A stretch of 64,000 bases of DNA from Shewanella xiamenensis (lineage in GTDB: Bacteria; Pseudomonadota; Gammaproteobacteria; Enterobacterales; Shewanellaceae): the NCBI RefSeq assembly GCF_014647135.1, contig NZ_BMOP01000001.1:124001-188000 (forward strand), written 5' to 3'. Positions within the stretch are counted from its first letter, which is position 1. Each line of letters opens with the position of its first letter. Below, piece by piece: positions 37,193-44,440 of this stretch. The translations under genes and the position numbers were made by a program. Below the pieces are notes generated by a model. That model did not search any database. It was not told the DNA's origin and saw nothing but the letters and a program-made list of their open reading frames with translations.

Positions 37193-37268
37193 TGGTGGGT
37201 CGTGAAGGATTCGAACCTTCGACCAATTGGTTAAAAGCCAACTGCTCTACCGACTGAGCTAACGACCC
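37193..37268 (-). tRNA. tRNA-Lys (anticodon TTT)
   Basis: 76 bases on the minus strand with encoded CCA: acceptor GGGTCGT/ACGACCC, D-loop AGTCGGTAGA, anticodon loop CTTTTAA, T-loop GGTTCGAATCC. It reads AAA/AAG. It lies between the methyltransferase and the endonuclease genes inside the island. It has its own promoter (37286-37314). Confidence 0.95.
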
Positions 37269-37285
37269 CTGTCAAAGTGGGAGGC

Positions 37286-37314
37286 ATGTTACCCTGAACA
37301 CACCCCTCAAGCAA
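37286..37314 (-). promoter_or_regulatory. Promoter of tRNA-Lys
   Basis: On the minus strand TTGCTT (37314-37309), 17-base spacer, TAACAT (37291-37286), ending 18 bases before the tRNA. Confidence 0.6.
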
Positions 37315-37382
37315 GAGGATATTTATGATTTTAGATACAAAATTGCATGTTTTGGGCACGATAAAGTGTGACTGGGTGAAAT

Positions 37383-38609
37383 TTAACCTGCCAGTTTGTT
37401 TATCTTCTGATCTAATTTTGAAATCGCATTTAAATAATCCTTTCTCATCTCATTCTGATTGGCAATGAAGTATGCATTCGTCTTTTCTGCTAAAGGTAAG
37501 AGAAGATGCTTACTTAGGTAGCTAACGGCGGGTACAGCTACTGCATCACCCATCGCTTTGTAGCCTTGGTTGTATGTGCCAGGGATGATATAAGTATCAC
37601 CTGCCCCCATCAGTCTTGCCGTCTCTTTTATTGATAGTAGTCGTGTACCTAATTCACCATTTCTATAAATTACGAGGTATTGCCTACTACTACCCCCTGA
37701 TGGCGTTCTTAAGCATCCAGCTACATTATCAAAGCGAATTTCTAATACCTGCCTACCATTTCTAATTCTTTTATAACCAGGAAAAACAGTATGACCTTTG
37801 CTAATGGCGTCTTTTAGTTTGGCCATATGGTTTTCAGGGATTAAGCTGATGTTATGTTTTACTTTTTCTTCTGAATCGAAAGGTAGGTCTATCTCGATTA
37901 GAGCATCTAATCCAATTGTTCGCTTCGTCGGAGGGGTTAAGTTCCACCATATCCAGTTTTGGACTTTTGTTGAAACATTGATAATGGCCTTTGAATGAGC
38001 CCAATTTGGACCATCACTAATAAACCCGTCGAGAGGGATGTTCTTATCGATACCAATCACAAAAACTCTTGGACGGGATTGTGGAACCCAATTCTCAGCA
38101 TCGAGCATGACTGCGCCAACATTGTACCCTCTAGCCAATAAGGAGTTGTGAAGCGCAACGTAATGCTCTCCTTGTTTCGAAGACACTAAACCAACCACAT
38201 TCTCAGCCACTACGATAGGAGGTTTTTGTGGAATTTCATCTATTATGCGTAACCACTCCCAAACCATCCCACTTCGGCTGCTCTGAATCCCATTCATATG
38301 TCCAGCTAAAGACAAATCTTGGCAGGGAAAGCTCGCCCATGAAAGCTCATGTTCTGGTAAATCCATACCACTAACTTTCTCAATTGAATCAAGGTGAAAT
38401 ACAGCAGGGTTGTGATTGGCAATGAAAACTTTTTGCTTTTTTTCGCAAATGTCATTTGCCCACACAGTTTCGAATTCAGCTTTGATTGCTTCAGATACAA
38501 GGCCGCTCCCAGCAAAGAAGTCGACACATCTAAACTTAGAATTATCATCTGATACTGAGACTGTCTGACTTGTAGCGTTTTGAATTTTAATGCTATTGCT
38601 CATTTTCAT
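37383..38609 (-). CDS. C5-cytosine DNA methyltransferase (second), type II modification enzyme
   Basis: 408 residues; ATG 38609 or the in-frame ATG six bases later. Motif I CVDFFAGSGLVSEAIKAEF, motif IV SFPCQDLSLAGHMNG with catalytic Cys, motif VI VAENVVGLV, motif VIII PQSRPRVFVIG, and ARLMGAGDTYIIPG plus YKAMGDAVAVP at the end. Between VIII and IX lies the target-recognition region with AGCLRTPSGGSSRQ. It should protect the island host from the GIY-YIG endonuclease downstream. It is clearly different from the first methyltransferase at 28174-29352. Confidence 0.92.
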   Translation of the reverse strand: MKMSNSIKIQNATSQTVSVSDDNSKFRCVDFFAGSGLVSEAIKAEFETVWANDICEKKQKVFIANHNPAVFHLDSIEKVSGMDLPEHELSWASFPCQDLSLAGHMNGIQSSRSGMVWEWLRIIDEIPQKPPIVVAENVVGLVSSKQGEHYVALHNSLLARGYNVGAVMLDAENWVPQSRPRVFVIGIDKNIPLDGFISDGPNWAHSKAIINVSTKVQNWIWWNLTPPTKRTIGLDALIEIDLPFDSEEKVKHNISLIPENHMAKLKDAISKGHTVFPGYKRIRNGRQVLEIRFDNVAGCLRTPSGGSSRQYLVIYRNGELGTRLLSIKETARLMGAGDTYIIPGTYNQGYKAMGDAVAVPAVSYLSKHLLLPLAEKTNAYFIANQNEMRKDYLNAISKLDQKINKLAG

Positions 38610-38741
38610 AATCTTGTGTTTATTCTTGCTTCAGATGAGAAGTGTAAATATCGGAGATAAAGTGCAATCAAAAGAGTTTTTCGATCTTACATTAGTGAGC
38701 TCTTCAGTTGCACCACTTTTGTATCGCTTTTGAGTTCTGTG

Positions 38742-38770
38742 TTGACAGATGGAGTTGGGGGTAGTCTTAT
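38742..38770 (+). promoter_or_regulatory. Possible promoter in the control region
   Basis: TTGACA (38742-38747), 17 bases, TCTTAT (38765-38770), pointing toward the controller-like gene, about 240 bases before it. The sequence match is good, but its use is unproven. Confidence 0.35.
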
Positions 38771-38850
38771 GTAATTGATATTATTTGACATTATAGTGAT
38801 TGTGAAAATGACTTTTGATTTATTAGTTTCTCATAATTAATCTTTTAAAT

Positions 38851-38916
38851 GTTACTCCAAAGATCTCAAAACCAAACAACTCCTTACTGAATATCTTTGG
38901 GATTACATTGCATTAG
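38851..38916 (-). pseudogene. Relic of an integrase gene's 3' end
   Basis: About 52 of 66 bases align without gaps to the intact integrase at 40154-40219. The minus strand still reads VIPKIFSKELFG, matching VIPKMFSKELSG of the integrase just after its catalytic tyrosine. A stop codon lies before it. This is the decayed tail of a second, related integrase. Confidence 0.75.
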
Positions 38917-38933
38917 TTCAGTTCTGGTGTGGT

Positions 38934-38963
38934 ATGTGACTCATAGTCGGTTGCGCCTAAGGC
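38934..38963. promoter_or_regulatory. C-box-like operator pair
   Basis: GACTCATAGTC (38938-38948), preceded by ATGT, matches the GACT...AGTC C-box of restriction-modification controller proteins. A weaker palindrome GCCTAAGGC (38955-38963) lies 16 bases further, the spacing known for tandem controller operators. The pair is 46-71 bases before the ATG of the HTH gene at 39009. Confidence 0.55.
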
Positions 38964-39008
38964 AAAGATTTGGGAGCATCCTGTCTATTGTTATGTGTAG
39001 GACTGACT

Positions 39009-39245
39009 ATGAGTATTAAACTGGCAACAGCGGTAACGTTAAGGCAATTGCGCAATGAGGCTGGGTTAAGCCAAGAACAATTGGCAAGGCAATCTGGTAT
39101 TGATCGCACCTACATTTCGGGAGTTGAACGCTCCATTCGTAACATCACCCTTGATTCGCTTGAAGGGCTTATTGGCGCACTAGGCGTGACTTCTGAAGAG
39201 TTTATCCGTAGGTTACATGATGAACTGATTAAACAGAGGTCATAG
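39009..39245 (+). CDS. XRE-family HTH protein, restriction-modification controller-like
   Basis: 78 residues from ATG 39009; the longer frame from 38970 would use an unlikely hydrophobic extension covering the operator side. The helix-turn-helix is LSQEQLARQSGIDRTYISGV, followed by ERSIRNITLDSLEGLIGALG, close to C-proteins of type II systems. It is divergent from the methyltransferase at 38609 and preceded by a C-box-like site. It most likely times methyltransferase and endonuclease expression, but phage-type repressors look similar. Confidence 0.75.
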   Translation: MSIKLATAVTLRQLRNEAGLSQEQLARQSGIDRTYISGVERSIRNITLDSLEGLIGALGVTSEEFIRRLHDELIKQRS

Positions 39246-39314
39246 CTGCTCAGTTTGAGTCACTTTCATAGGCGGCCAGCATTTCAGATAATACGTAGTA
39301 CCAAAGTGACGTTG

Positions 39315-39575
39315 TTAAGCCAACTCATTAGTTAACACAATCATTGAGTTATCATACCTTTTATTTCCTTGGAGAACTCTATTGGCTTCGGTCTCGGCAG
39401 CGTACCAAGCCTGACCCAGCTCAGAATCCGGAGCCTGCTTGTAGGCCGCATAACATTCAGCGGGGTCTAAATCGTTTTCCTCAAAGTAAAGAACCGCTGA
39501 TTCCAATCCCTCTTGTGCCAGATAGTCTGGTACATCACCAACACCTTCAGCGCCTAACTCAAATTTATTCATCAT
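39315..39575 (-). CDS. Small acidic protein
   Basis: 86 residues (start at 39575 or 39572, AGGA just upstream). Strongly acidic: about 17 Asp/Glu against 5 Lys/Arg, with aromatic residues (YFEENDLDPAECYAAYKQ). No known domain recognised. Located between the controller-like gene and a second small acidic protein, both near the integrase. Small acidic proteins beside restriction genes can be DNA mimics, but this is only a thought. Confidence 0.6.
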   Translation of the reverse strand: MMNKFELGAEGVGDVPDYLAQEGLESAVLYFEENDLDPAECYAAYKQAPDSELGQAWYAAETEANRVLQGNKRYDNSMIVLTNELA

Positions 39576-39651
39576 ATTATTCCTATACTTCATTTGGATT
39601 CAAATGCTTGCAATAGCCTGCGCGAAATTCATCTGGATTGTGTGCCCAAGA

Positions 39652-39984
39652 TTAATGTGCCGTGGCTAATTGTCTCAGATACGCCGTTAATTCTGATGGG
39701 CTTTCAGTTGCCAGTACCACTTCGCTCCCTTCATCTGCGTATATTTCTGGCTCAGTATCTGTTCCTTCATTGGTGGCTGTCATTACGACATAGCGCTCTT
39801 GCCCAAGTTCGCGGCTATCAGGTTCTTCATAGTCCACCCAAAGGACTAGGTACTGGGAACCTGCTTTAAAAGTAAAGCTAGGGCAGACATCATTGTGCCA
39901 ACTCTTATCAACCAACCAAGGGAATTCGGAATGGTCAAAGCCTAAATTAAAGCTTTCACCAAACTCGCGTTTATATAGTGTCAT
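39652..39984 (-). CDS. Small acidic protein
   Basis: 110 residues, with AGGAG before the ATG. About 20 acidic against 7 basic residues. Contains YLVLWVDYEEPDSRELG and a C-terminal helix. Not recognised. Same strand as its acidic neighbour 77 bases downstream; the two may be one operon following the integrase. Confidence 0.65.
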   Translation of the reverse strand: MTLYKREFGESFNLGFDHSEFPWLVDKSWHNDVCPSFTFKAGSQYLVLWVDYEEPDSRELGQERYVVMTATNEGTDTEPEIYADEGSEVVLATESPSELTAYLRQLATAH

Positions 39985-40050
39985 TTTAAGCTCCTAAATT
40001 TGTAAGCTATGAATGTTAAGTGATTGAGGCCAAGTTAAATGCTATTTGGT

Positions 40051-41382
40051 TTAGATACAACCCACTTTTTTGTAGTGCATTTCCCACTCTTTATATTTTT
40101 CTTTCAATATATTAAGGTGCTTTTCACTGCGTTTTCTAATCGATTTTTTGACTGTTACTTCACCGAGGTCAACACCAGATAACTCTTTACTGAACATCTT
40201 AGGGATTACATGGCTGTAGTGCTTTTCAATCATCGCAACACTAGTACCACATTGTTTAGCCAAGACTTCCATATTCACCCCCGCTAAGAGTTGCCAAGTG
40301 ATATAGCTGTGGCGTAAGGAGTAAAGCGACCTATCACCATGTGGGGAGTTCTTTAAACCTGCGTTTTTCAACGCCTTTTCAAAGGTCTTCGTTAGCTCGT
40401 TAGTTGTGTTTCCATCGGCTAAACGGAAGAGCTTGTCTGTGGGTTTCCGGTTTGGGAATCGTTCGCGTAATGATTGTAAGCTCGACAGAACCTCTTCACG
40501 ACACACAATCTCACGAGTCCCAGTATGCTTTATGGTTTTGCCTTTGGTGACGGTAATAAATAAATGAACGGCAGTGCCGTTGGTCTGGAAGCGGATATCG
40601 CCCCACGTTAAATTATCCATTTCAGTACCAGCCCTGATACCTGTGTAGACTGCAAATTCCATATAATCGATTAGCAATTCACGGATTTGTCTGGTCTTTT
40701 CTTTACGGCTGTTTTCCTCCAAGGCAACCACGGCATCAAAGGCTTTTTCATACTCTTCTGGTGTGAAGTGTGCGCGTCGTTGTGACTCAGCACCTTTAGT
40801 CGATAGGGACGGCACTTGAGCGGCTAGCATCCATTTCTGGTCTACCGCTTCTTTGAATACTAACTGCATGGCAGCATTGTGGTTCAGTAGCGTCGATTTT
40901 GCTGGCTCACGGCCGAAATGCTCTATTCGCCATTTATCAAATTCACGTAGCTTATCGCTGTCGATAGAGGTGATGTAAGTGCGGTCGAAAAAGGGGATAT
41001 GGTACTTGCGGAGTACCTGAATGTAGGTTGTTAGCTTGTGCTTTTTTGGATTCTGTTTGTCTTTGTCTTTGTCTTTGTCTTTGTCTGTCTTATTTTTCTT
41101 TTCGGTATCGATTTTGATAATAACTTTCATGGCACTAATGGCTTTTTCTGCTACATCGCGAAAACGTTTGGAGCTAACAAAAAGGCCACGTTCCTGCAAT
41201 ATCCCAAATTCCATTTGTAGGCGGAGAGCCATGGCTATGGCTTTCTCTTTTTCCTTTTGCTTTGTGGCTTTGGCAATCCACTTGCCAGCAACTTTAATCC
41301 GCGCGTACCAACGCTCGCTATTGTCCTGCTTATAGACGTATAATTCGTCTGAGATATCGTGTCGTTCGAGTTGTTTGCTCAT
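40051..41382 (-). CDS. Island integrase (tyrosine recombinase)
   Basis: 443 residues, 127 bases from the right crossover core, the expected position for the element's own integrase. An N-terminal arm-binding-like region is followed by a charged linker with KDKDKDKDK (about residues 99-107), a SAM-like domain, and the catalytic domain: Arg in YTGIRAGTEMDNL, Tyr-x-x-Arg in YSLRHSYI (Tyr in the usual His place), and CGTSVAMIEKHYSHV with the nucleophile. It should recombine the TTCAAAA core in the tRNA-Leu anticodon loop. Confidence 0.93.
   Translation of the reverse strand: MSKQLERHDISDELYVYKQDNSERWYARIKVAGKWIAKATKQKEKEKAIAMALRLQMEFGILQERGLFVSSKRFRDVAEKAISAMKVIIKIDTEKKNKTDKDKDKDKDKQNPKKHKLTTYIQVLRKYHIPFFDRTYITSIDSDKLREFDKWRIEHFGREPAKSTLLNHNAAMQLVFKEAVDQKWMLAAQVPSLSTKGAESQRRAHFTPEEYEKAFDAVVALEENSRKEKTRQIRELLIDYMEFAVYTGIRAGTEMDNLTWGDIRFQTNGTAVHLFITVTKGKTIKHTGTREIVCREEVLSSLQSLRERFPNRKPTDKLFRLADGNTTNELTKTFEKALKNAGLKNSPHGDRSLYSLRHSYITWQLLAGVNMEVLAKQCGTSVAMIEKHYSHVIPKMFSKELSGVDLGEVTVKKSIRKRSEKHLNILKEKYKEWEMHYKKVGCI
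41056..41085 (+). repeat. Hexanucleotide repeat inside the integrase gene
   Basis: Five perfect TTTGTC copies (plus strand), encoding the Asp-Lys dipeptide run in the integrase linker. Length changes would keep the frame, so it varies linker length rather than switching the gene off. Confidence 0.9.
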
Positions 41383-41402
41383 GGTCAGTGTCTGAGGTGT
41401 TT

Positions 41403-41421
41403 TTGCAAAGAATTTGCAAAG
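41403..41421 (+). repeat. Right arm-type integrase repeat pair
   Basis: TTGCAAAGAATTTGCAAAG: the counterpart of the pair at 14375-14392, with a one-base longer spacer. It lies between the integrase start and the right core. Confidence 0.65.
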
Positions 41422-41509
41422 TTGATATTAGCACAAGCTAATTTTTGATAACTTACTGAAAAATAATACCTAAAAATTTGAGTTTTGATAAGAAATAAAA
41501 CACTATCTT

Positions 41510-41564
41510 TTCAAAATCCGCCGCCCTTAAAAGCGTGACGGTTCGAGTCCGTCCTCTGGTACCA
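41510..41564 (+). pseudogene. 3' half of tRNA-Leu(CAA), attR side
   Basis: TTCAAAA (41510-41516) followed by TCCGC and the variable arm, T-arm and acceptor end of tRNA-Leu with CCA. TCCGC is the complement of GCGGA at the left border, not of the island tRNA's GTGGA, so the two outer halves came from one gene. There is no promoter or 5' half here. Confidence 0.92.
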
Positions 41565-41585
41565 TCCCTTTCAAAGGGACTCAAA

Positions 41586-41608
41586 CCGACCTAGAGTCGG
41601 TTTTTTTG
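41586..41608 (+). terminator. Original tRNA-Leu terminator
   Basis: CCGAC/GTCGG stem, 5-base loop, seven T. It belonged to the interrupted host tRNA and may now also end the modABC transcripts from the other side. Confidence 0.75.
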
Positions 41609-41636
41609 TGTCTTAAATTTGCTTCAAACATGCAAC

Positions 41637-42722
41637 TTAGTGGGACTCGGCAATATCCATTTGTGTCATAGTCACGCCTTTGATTTGGGCATAGATAGCC
41701 TTTCCTGGAGCGAGTTGTAACTCGTCACAAGCCCATGGGGTGATATTGGCCCACAGTTCTTCTTTGCCAAGGGCAATTTTTAGCTGAATTTGCTCGCCAT
41801 TATCGCTGGGGTAGAGCTCTTTTATGTTTCCTCTTAGTAAATTACGAATACTCGAGCCTTTAGGTTCCTCTGTGCAAACCGAAACATGGTTCGCTTGAAT
41901 GCGCACCTTTAACTGTTTATGGGTGGGCGGTAATTGGCCGCTGACCCAGAGCTGATTGCCGTCATCCATCAACAGTCTGGTCATTGGATAATCAGGATGT
42001 CTGTCGGCGATTCTGGCGCTCAGCAGTGAACTTAATTCCTGCAATGGTACCCAGGGGCGCATCTGTTCACTATTCCATACCTGTGTTAGCGGTCCTTGGG
42101 CGATCATTTTTCCTTGATGCAACACCAACATATGGTCGGCAAGTTGTAGGATTTCATCCAAGCTGTGGCTCACATAGACGATTGGTAGCTTCAATTCCTG
42201 CGCTAGGGTTTGTAGGTAAGGCAGCAATTCGCGTTTTCGGGGTAAATCGAGGGAAGCTAAGGGCTCATCCATCAATAGCATTTGCGGCGAGGTGAGTAGG
42301 GCTCGGCCAATGGCGACCCGTTGTTTTTCACCGCCAGACAGTGTGCTGGGATAGCGGCTTAAAAGTTTTTCTATACCCAGTAGCGAGACAACTTTATCAA
42401 ACAATTCAGGTGCTTTATAGCGCATTCCATAGGTGAGATTGCCCTTCACACTGTAATGGGGAAATAATCTCGCTTCTTGAAAGACATAGCCAATTCGGCG
42501 TTTTTCAGGGGGCAGATTAACGGTTTTATGTTTAAACAACAGCATATCACCAAGGCTAATCTCGCCTTTGTCTGGCGTGGTTAATCCGCCGAGTAAATTC
42601 ACTAAGGAGGTTTTGCCCGCTCCTGAGCGGCCGAATACGGCGGTGACGCCCTGTAAAGGTAACTGGGTGTTCACCTTAAGTTGTAGTTGGCCGAGTTGTT
42701 TTTCAATATTGATGTTTAACAT
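41637..42722 (-). CDS. modC: Molybdate ABC transporter ATP-binding protein
   Basis: 361 residues from the ATG at 42722, which overlaps the modB stop by 7 bases; the longer frame to 42809 lies inside modB. Walker A GRSGAGKTSLVNLLGG, signature LSGGEKQRVAIGRALL, Walker B MLLMDEPLASLD, then a C-terminal MOP (molybdate-binding) domain after about residue 290. It energises ModB in molybdate import for molybdenum cofactor enzymes. Confidence 0.95.
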   Translation of the reverse strand: MLNINIEKQLGQLQLKVNTQLPLQGVTAVFGRSGAGKTSLVNLLGGLTTPDKGEISLGDMLLFKHKTVNLPPEKRRIGYVFQEARLFPHYSVKGNLTYGMRYKAPELFDKVVSLLGIEKLLSRYPSTLSGGEKQRVAIGRALLTSPQMLLMDEPLASLDLPRKRELLPYLQTLAQELKLPIVYVSHSLDEILQLADHMLVLHQGKMIAQGPLTQVWNSEQMRPWVPLQELSSLLSARIADRHPDYPMTRLLMDDGNQLWVSGQLPPTHKQLKVRIQANHVSVCTEEPKGSSIRNLLRGNIKELYPSDNGEQIQLKIALGKEELWANITPWACDELQLAPGKAIYAQIKGVTMTQMDIAESH

Positions 42723-43453
42723 ACGCTTGCCGTTCTTTTGAGGGCTTTTTTTGTGAGCCATTGGGAGGCGAGTAAGGAGGCCAGCGCTATCACTATCGAG
42801 ATGATACACAGGCGCATTGCCTGATATTCCGCCCCCGGTGTTTCGATAAAGGAATACATGGCCAGCGGAATGGTGCGAGTTTCGCCGGGAATATTGGAGA
42901 CGAAGGTAATTGTCGAGCCAAATTCCCCTAGGCTGCGGGCAAAGGCGATGATCATTCCCGACACTATTCCGGGCGAGGTGAGCGGCAGGGTGATGGTCAA
43001 AAATACCCGCCAGCGGCTGCTTCCCAAGGTGCGCGCCGCCTGTTCGAGGCGAATATCGACGGTTTCGAAGGACTGACGTATGGCTCTGACCATTAAAGGA
43101 AAGGAGACCACTGCGGCAGCGAGTGCCGCGCCGCGCCAGCTAAAGCTAAAACTTACGCCAAACCAGTTATAGATCCATTGTCCGATTACGCCCTGACGCC
43201 CCATGCTGATGAGCAGCAGGTAACCCACCACCACTGGTGGTAACACCAGCGGGAGATGCAGGAGACTGTCGAAGACAGCCTTACCGGGGAACTCTACGCG
43301 TGCCAACAACCAAGCGCATAAAATGCCTAAGGGTAAACTGGCGAGCACGGCAACCGCCGAGACTTTGAGGCTCAGCAGTAGCGCGGTGGTTTCGTATTCG
43401 CTGAGGAGTGGCCCGTCAAACAGCGAGCCACTTACTAAAACATCACTCAGCAC
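42716..43453 (-). CDS. modB: Molybdate ABC transporter permease
   Basis: 245 residues with five to six transmembrane helices and the EAA loop (AARTLGSSRWRVFLTITLPL). The GTG start at 43453 shares one base with the modA stop (TAGTG), so translation is coupled. It forms the membrane channel of the molybdate importer. Confidence 0.94.
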   Translation of the reverse strand: MLSDVLVSGSLFDGPLLSEYETTALLLSLKVSAVAVLASLPLGILCAWLLARVEFPGKAVFDSLLHLPLVLPPVVVGYLLLISMGRQGVIGQWIYNWFGVSFSFSWRGAALAAAVVSFPLMVRAIRQSFETVDIRLEQAARTLGSSRWRVFLTITLPLTSPGIVSGMIIAFARSLGEFGSTITFVSNIPGETRTIPLAMYSFIETPGAEYQAMRLCIISIVIALASLLASQWLTKKALKRTASVC

Positions 43454-44238
43454 TAGTTCACTCCAAAGCCATATTTTTCAAATACTGCTTTTGCACTTGA
43501 GCTTTGAAGGTATTGATTAAAGTCTTTAGCGCTGGCGGTGGATTCCTGCTTTGTTAAGGCGCTGGGATATTCAATCGGGCTATAGCTGGTGGCGGGGAAG
43601 GTTGCCACAATTTTAATCTTTTGCGCGACTTTGGCATCGGTCGAGTACACGATACCGAGCGGGGCTTCGCCCTGTTCCACTAATGCTAAAGCGGCGCGGA
43701 CATTGTTTGCTCTCGCCAGCAGTGGCTCGGCGGTTTTCCAAAGATTCAGGTTTTCAAGCGCTTGCTTGGCGTATTGTCCGGCTGGGACATGATCAGGGTC
43801 GCCCACCGCTAAGCGGCTGCCATTGACCGCGGCCTTAATATCCCAATCGCTGTTTAGGGTGATTTGGTCTACTGGGCTATTCTTTTCGGCAATCAGCACT
43901 AAGGTATTTTTTAACAGGGTAATGCGGCTATTGGCATTGACCGCCTTGGCCTCGACGAGGTAATCCATCCATTTTTGGTTGGCGGAGATAAACAGATCGG
44001 CGGGCGCACCATTAGCGATTTGTTTGGCGAGTGTTGAGGAGGAGGCGAAGGAGAAAATCACTTTCGTTTGATGTTCCTTTTCGTACTGCTGGCCAATCTC
44101 ATTAAGCGCATTCGTGAGGGATGCGGCGGCAAAAACCGTTACTTGTTCTTGGTCTGCGGCAAAGCTGATGCTGCAACTGAGGGCTAAGCCAACGACTGAG
44201 GCTGTGGTAAAGCGTAAAAAGTGTTTGAGCGAGCTCAT
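43453..44238 (-). CDS. modA: Molybdate-binding periplasmic protein
   Basis: 261 residues from ATG 44238, chosen because GAGGAA lies just before it and a signal peptide starts there (core VGLALSCSISFAA). Mature start EQVTVFAAASLTNALNEIG is typical of ModA, with further ligand loops FSFASSSTLAKQIANGAPAD and VPAGQYAKQAL. It delivers molybdate (or tungstate) to ModBC. The Mo-box lies 25-52 bases upstream. Confidence 0.95.
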   Translation of the reverse strand: MSSLKHFLRFTTASVVGLALSCSISFAADQEQVTVFAAASLTNALNEIGQQYEKEHQTKVIFSFASSSTLAKQIANGAPADLFISANQKWMDYLVEAKAVNANSRITLLKNTLVLIAEKNSPVDQITLNSDWDIKAAVNGSRLAVGDPDHVPAGQYAKQALENLNLWKTAEPLLARANNVRAALALVEQGEAPLGIVYSTDAKVAQKIKIVATFPATSYSPIEYPSALTKQESTASAKDFNQYLQSSSAKAVFEKYGFGVN

Positions 44239-44262
44239 GGTGTTCCTCCGTGATAAAAAGTG

Positions 44263-44290
44263 ATCGTTATATACCAATCTATATATCGAT
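44263..44290. promoter_or_regulatory. ModE operator (Mo-box) of modABC
   Basis: ATCGTTATATA (44263-44273), CCAATC, TATATATCGAT (44280-44290): every position fits the E. coli ModE consensus of two ATCGnTATATA-type half sites six bases apart. Molybdate-loaded ModE should repress modABC here; the modE gene lies divergently 150 bases away. Confidence 0.92.
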
Positions 44291-44440
44291 CGTTCAAGTC
44301 CCGATGCGTAAATTAGTGATCTCGGCTCGGTTTATTGGCGAAAACGCTAATACCTCGGCGGAGAATTCCGACCGTACGTATTGGTATCTCAAGATTGATC
44401 GGGGACAATAGCATTCACTTAAGCTAAGGCGCGCAGGAAC

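Larger units (their letters stand above)
14297..41509. mobile_element. Integrated genomic island of about 27.2 kb in tRNA-Leu(CAA)
   Basis: The island is bounded by TTCAAAA copies at 14290-14296 and 41510-41516 that separate two halves of one tRNA gene. It carries a tyrosine integrase 127 bases from the right end, a second recombinase, a replication-like module, restriction-modification and other defence-like genes, two tRNA genes and several genes without recognised function. The middle (22.3-29.4 kb) is visibly richer in A+T than the flanks. No conjugation genes and no phage structural genes are present, so it would need help to transfer. Confidence 0.9.

Noticed and set aside
41056..41085. 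Phase-variable switch in the integrase
   Set aside because: The unit is six bases, so copy change never shifts the frame.
41637..42809. Longer modC start at 42809
   Set aside because: The extension lies within modB and lacks conservation; ATG 42722 fits ModC and the coupled overlap.
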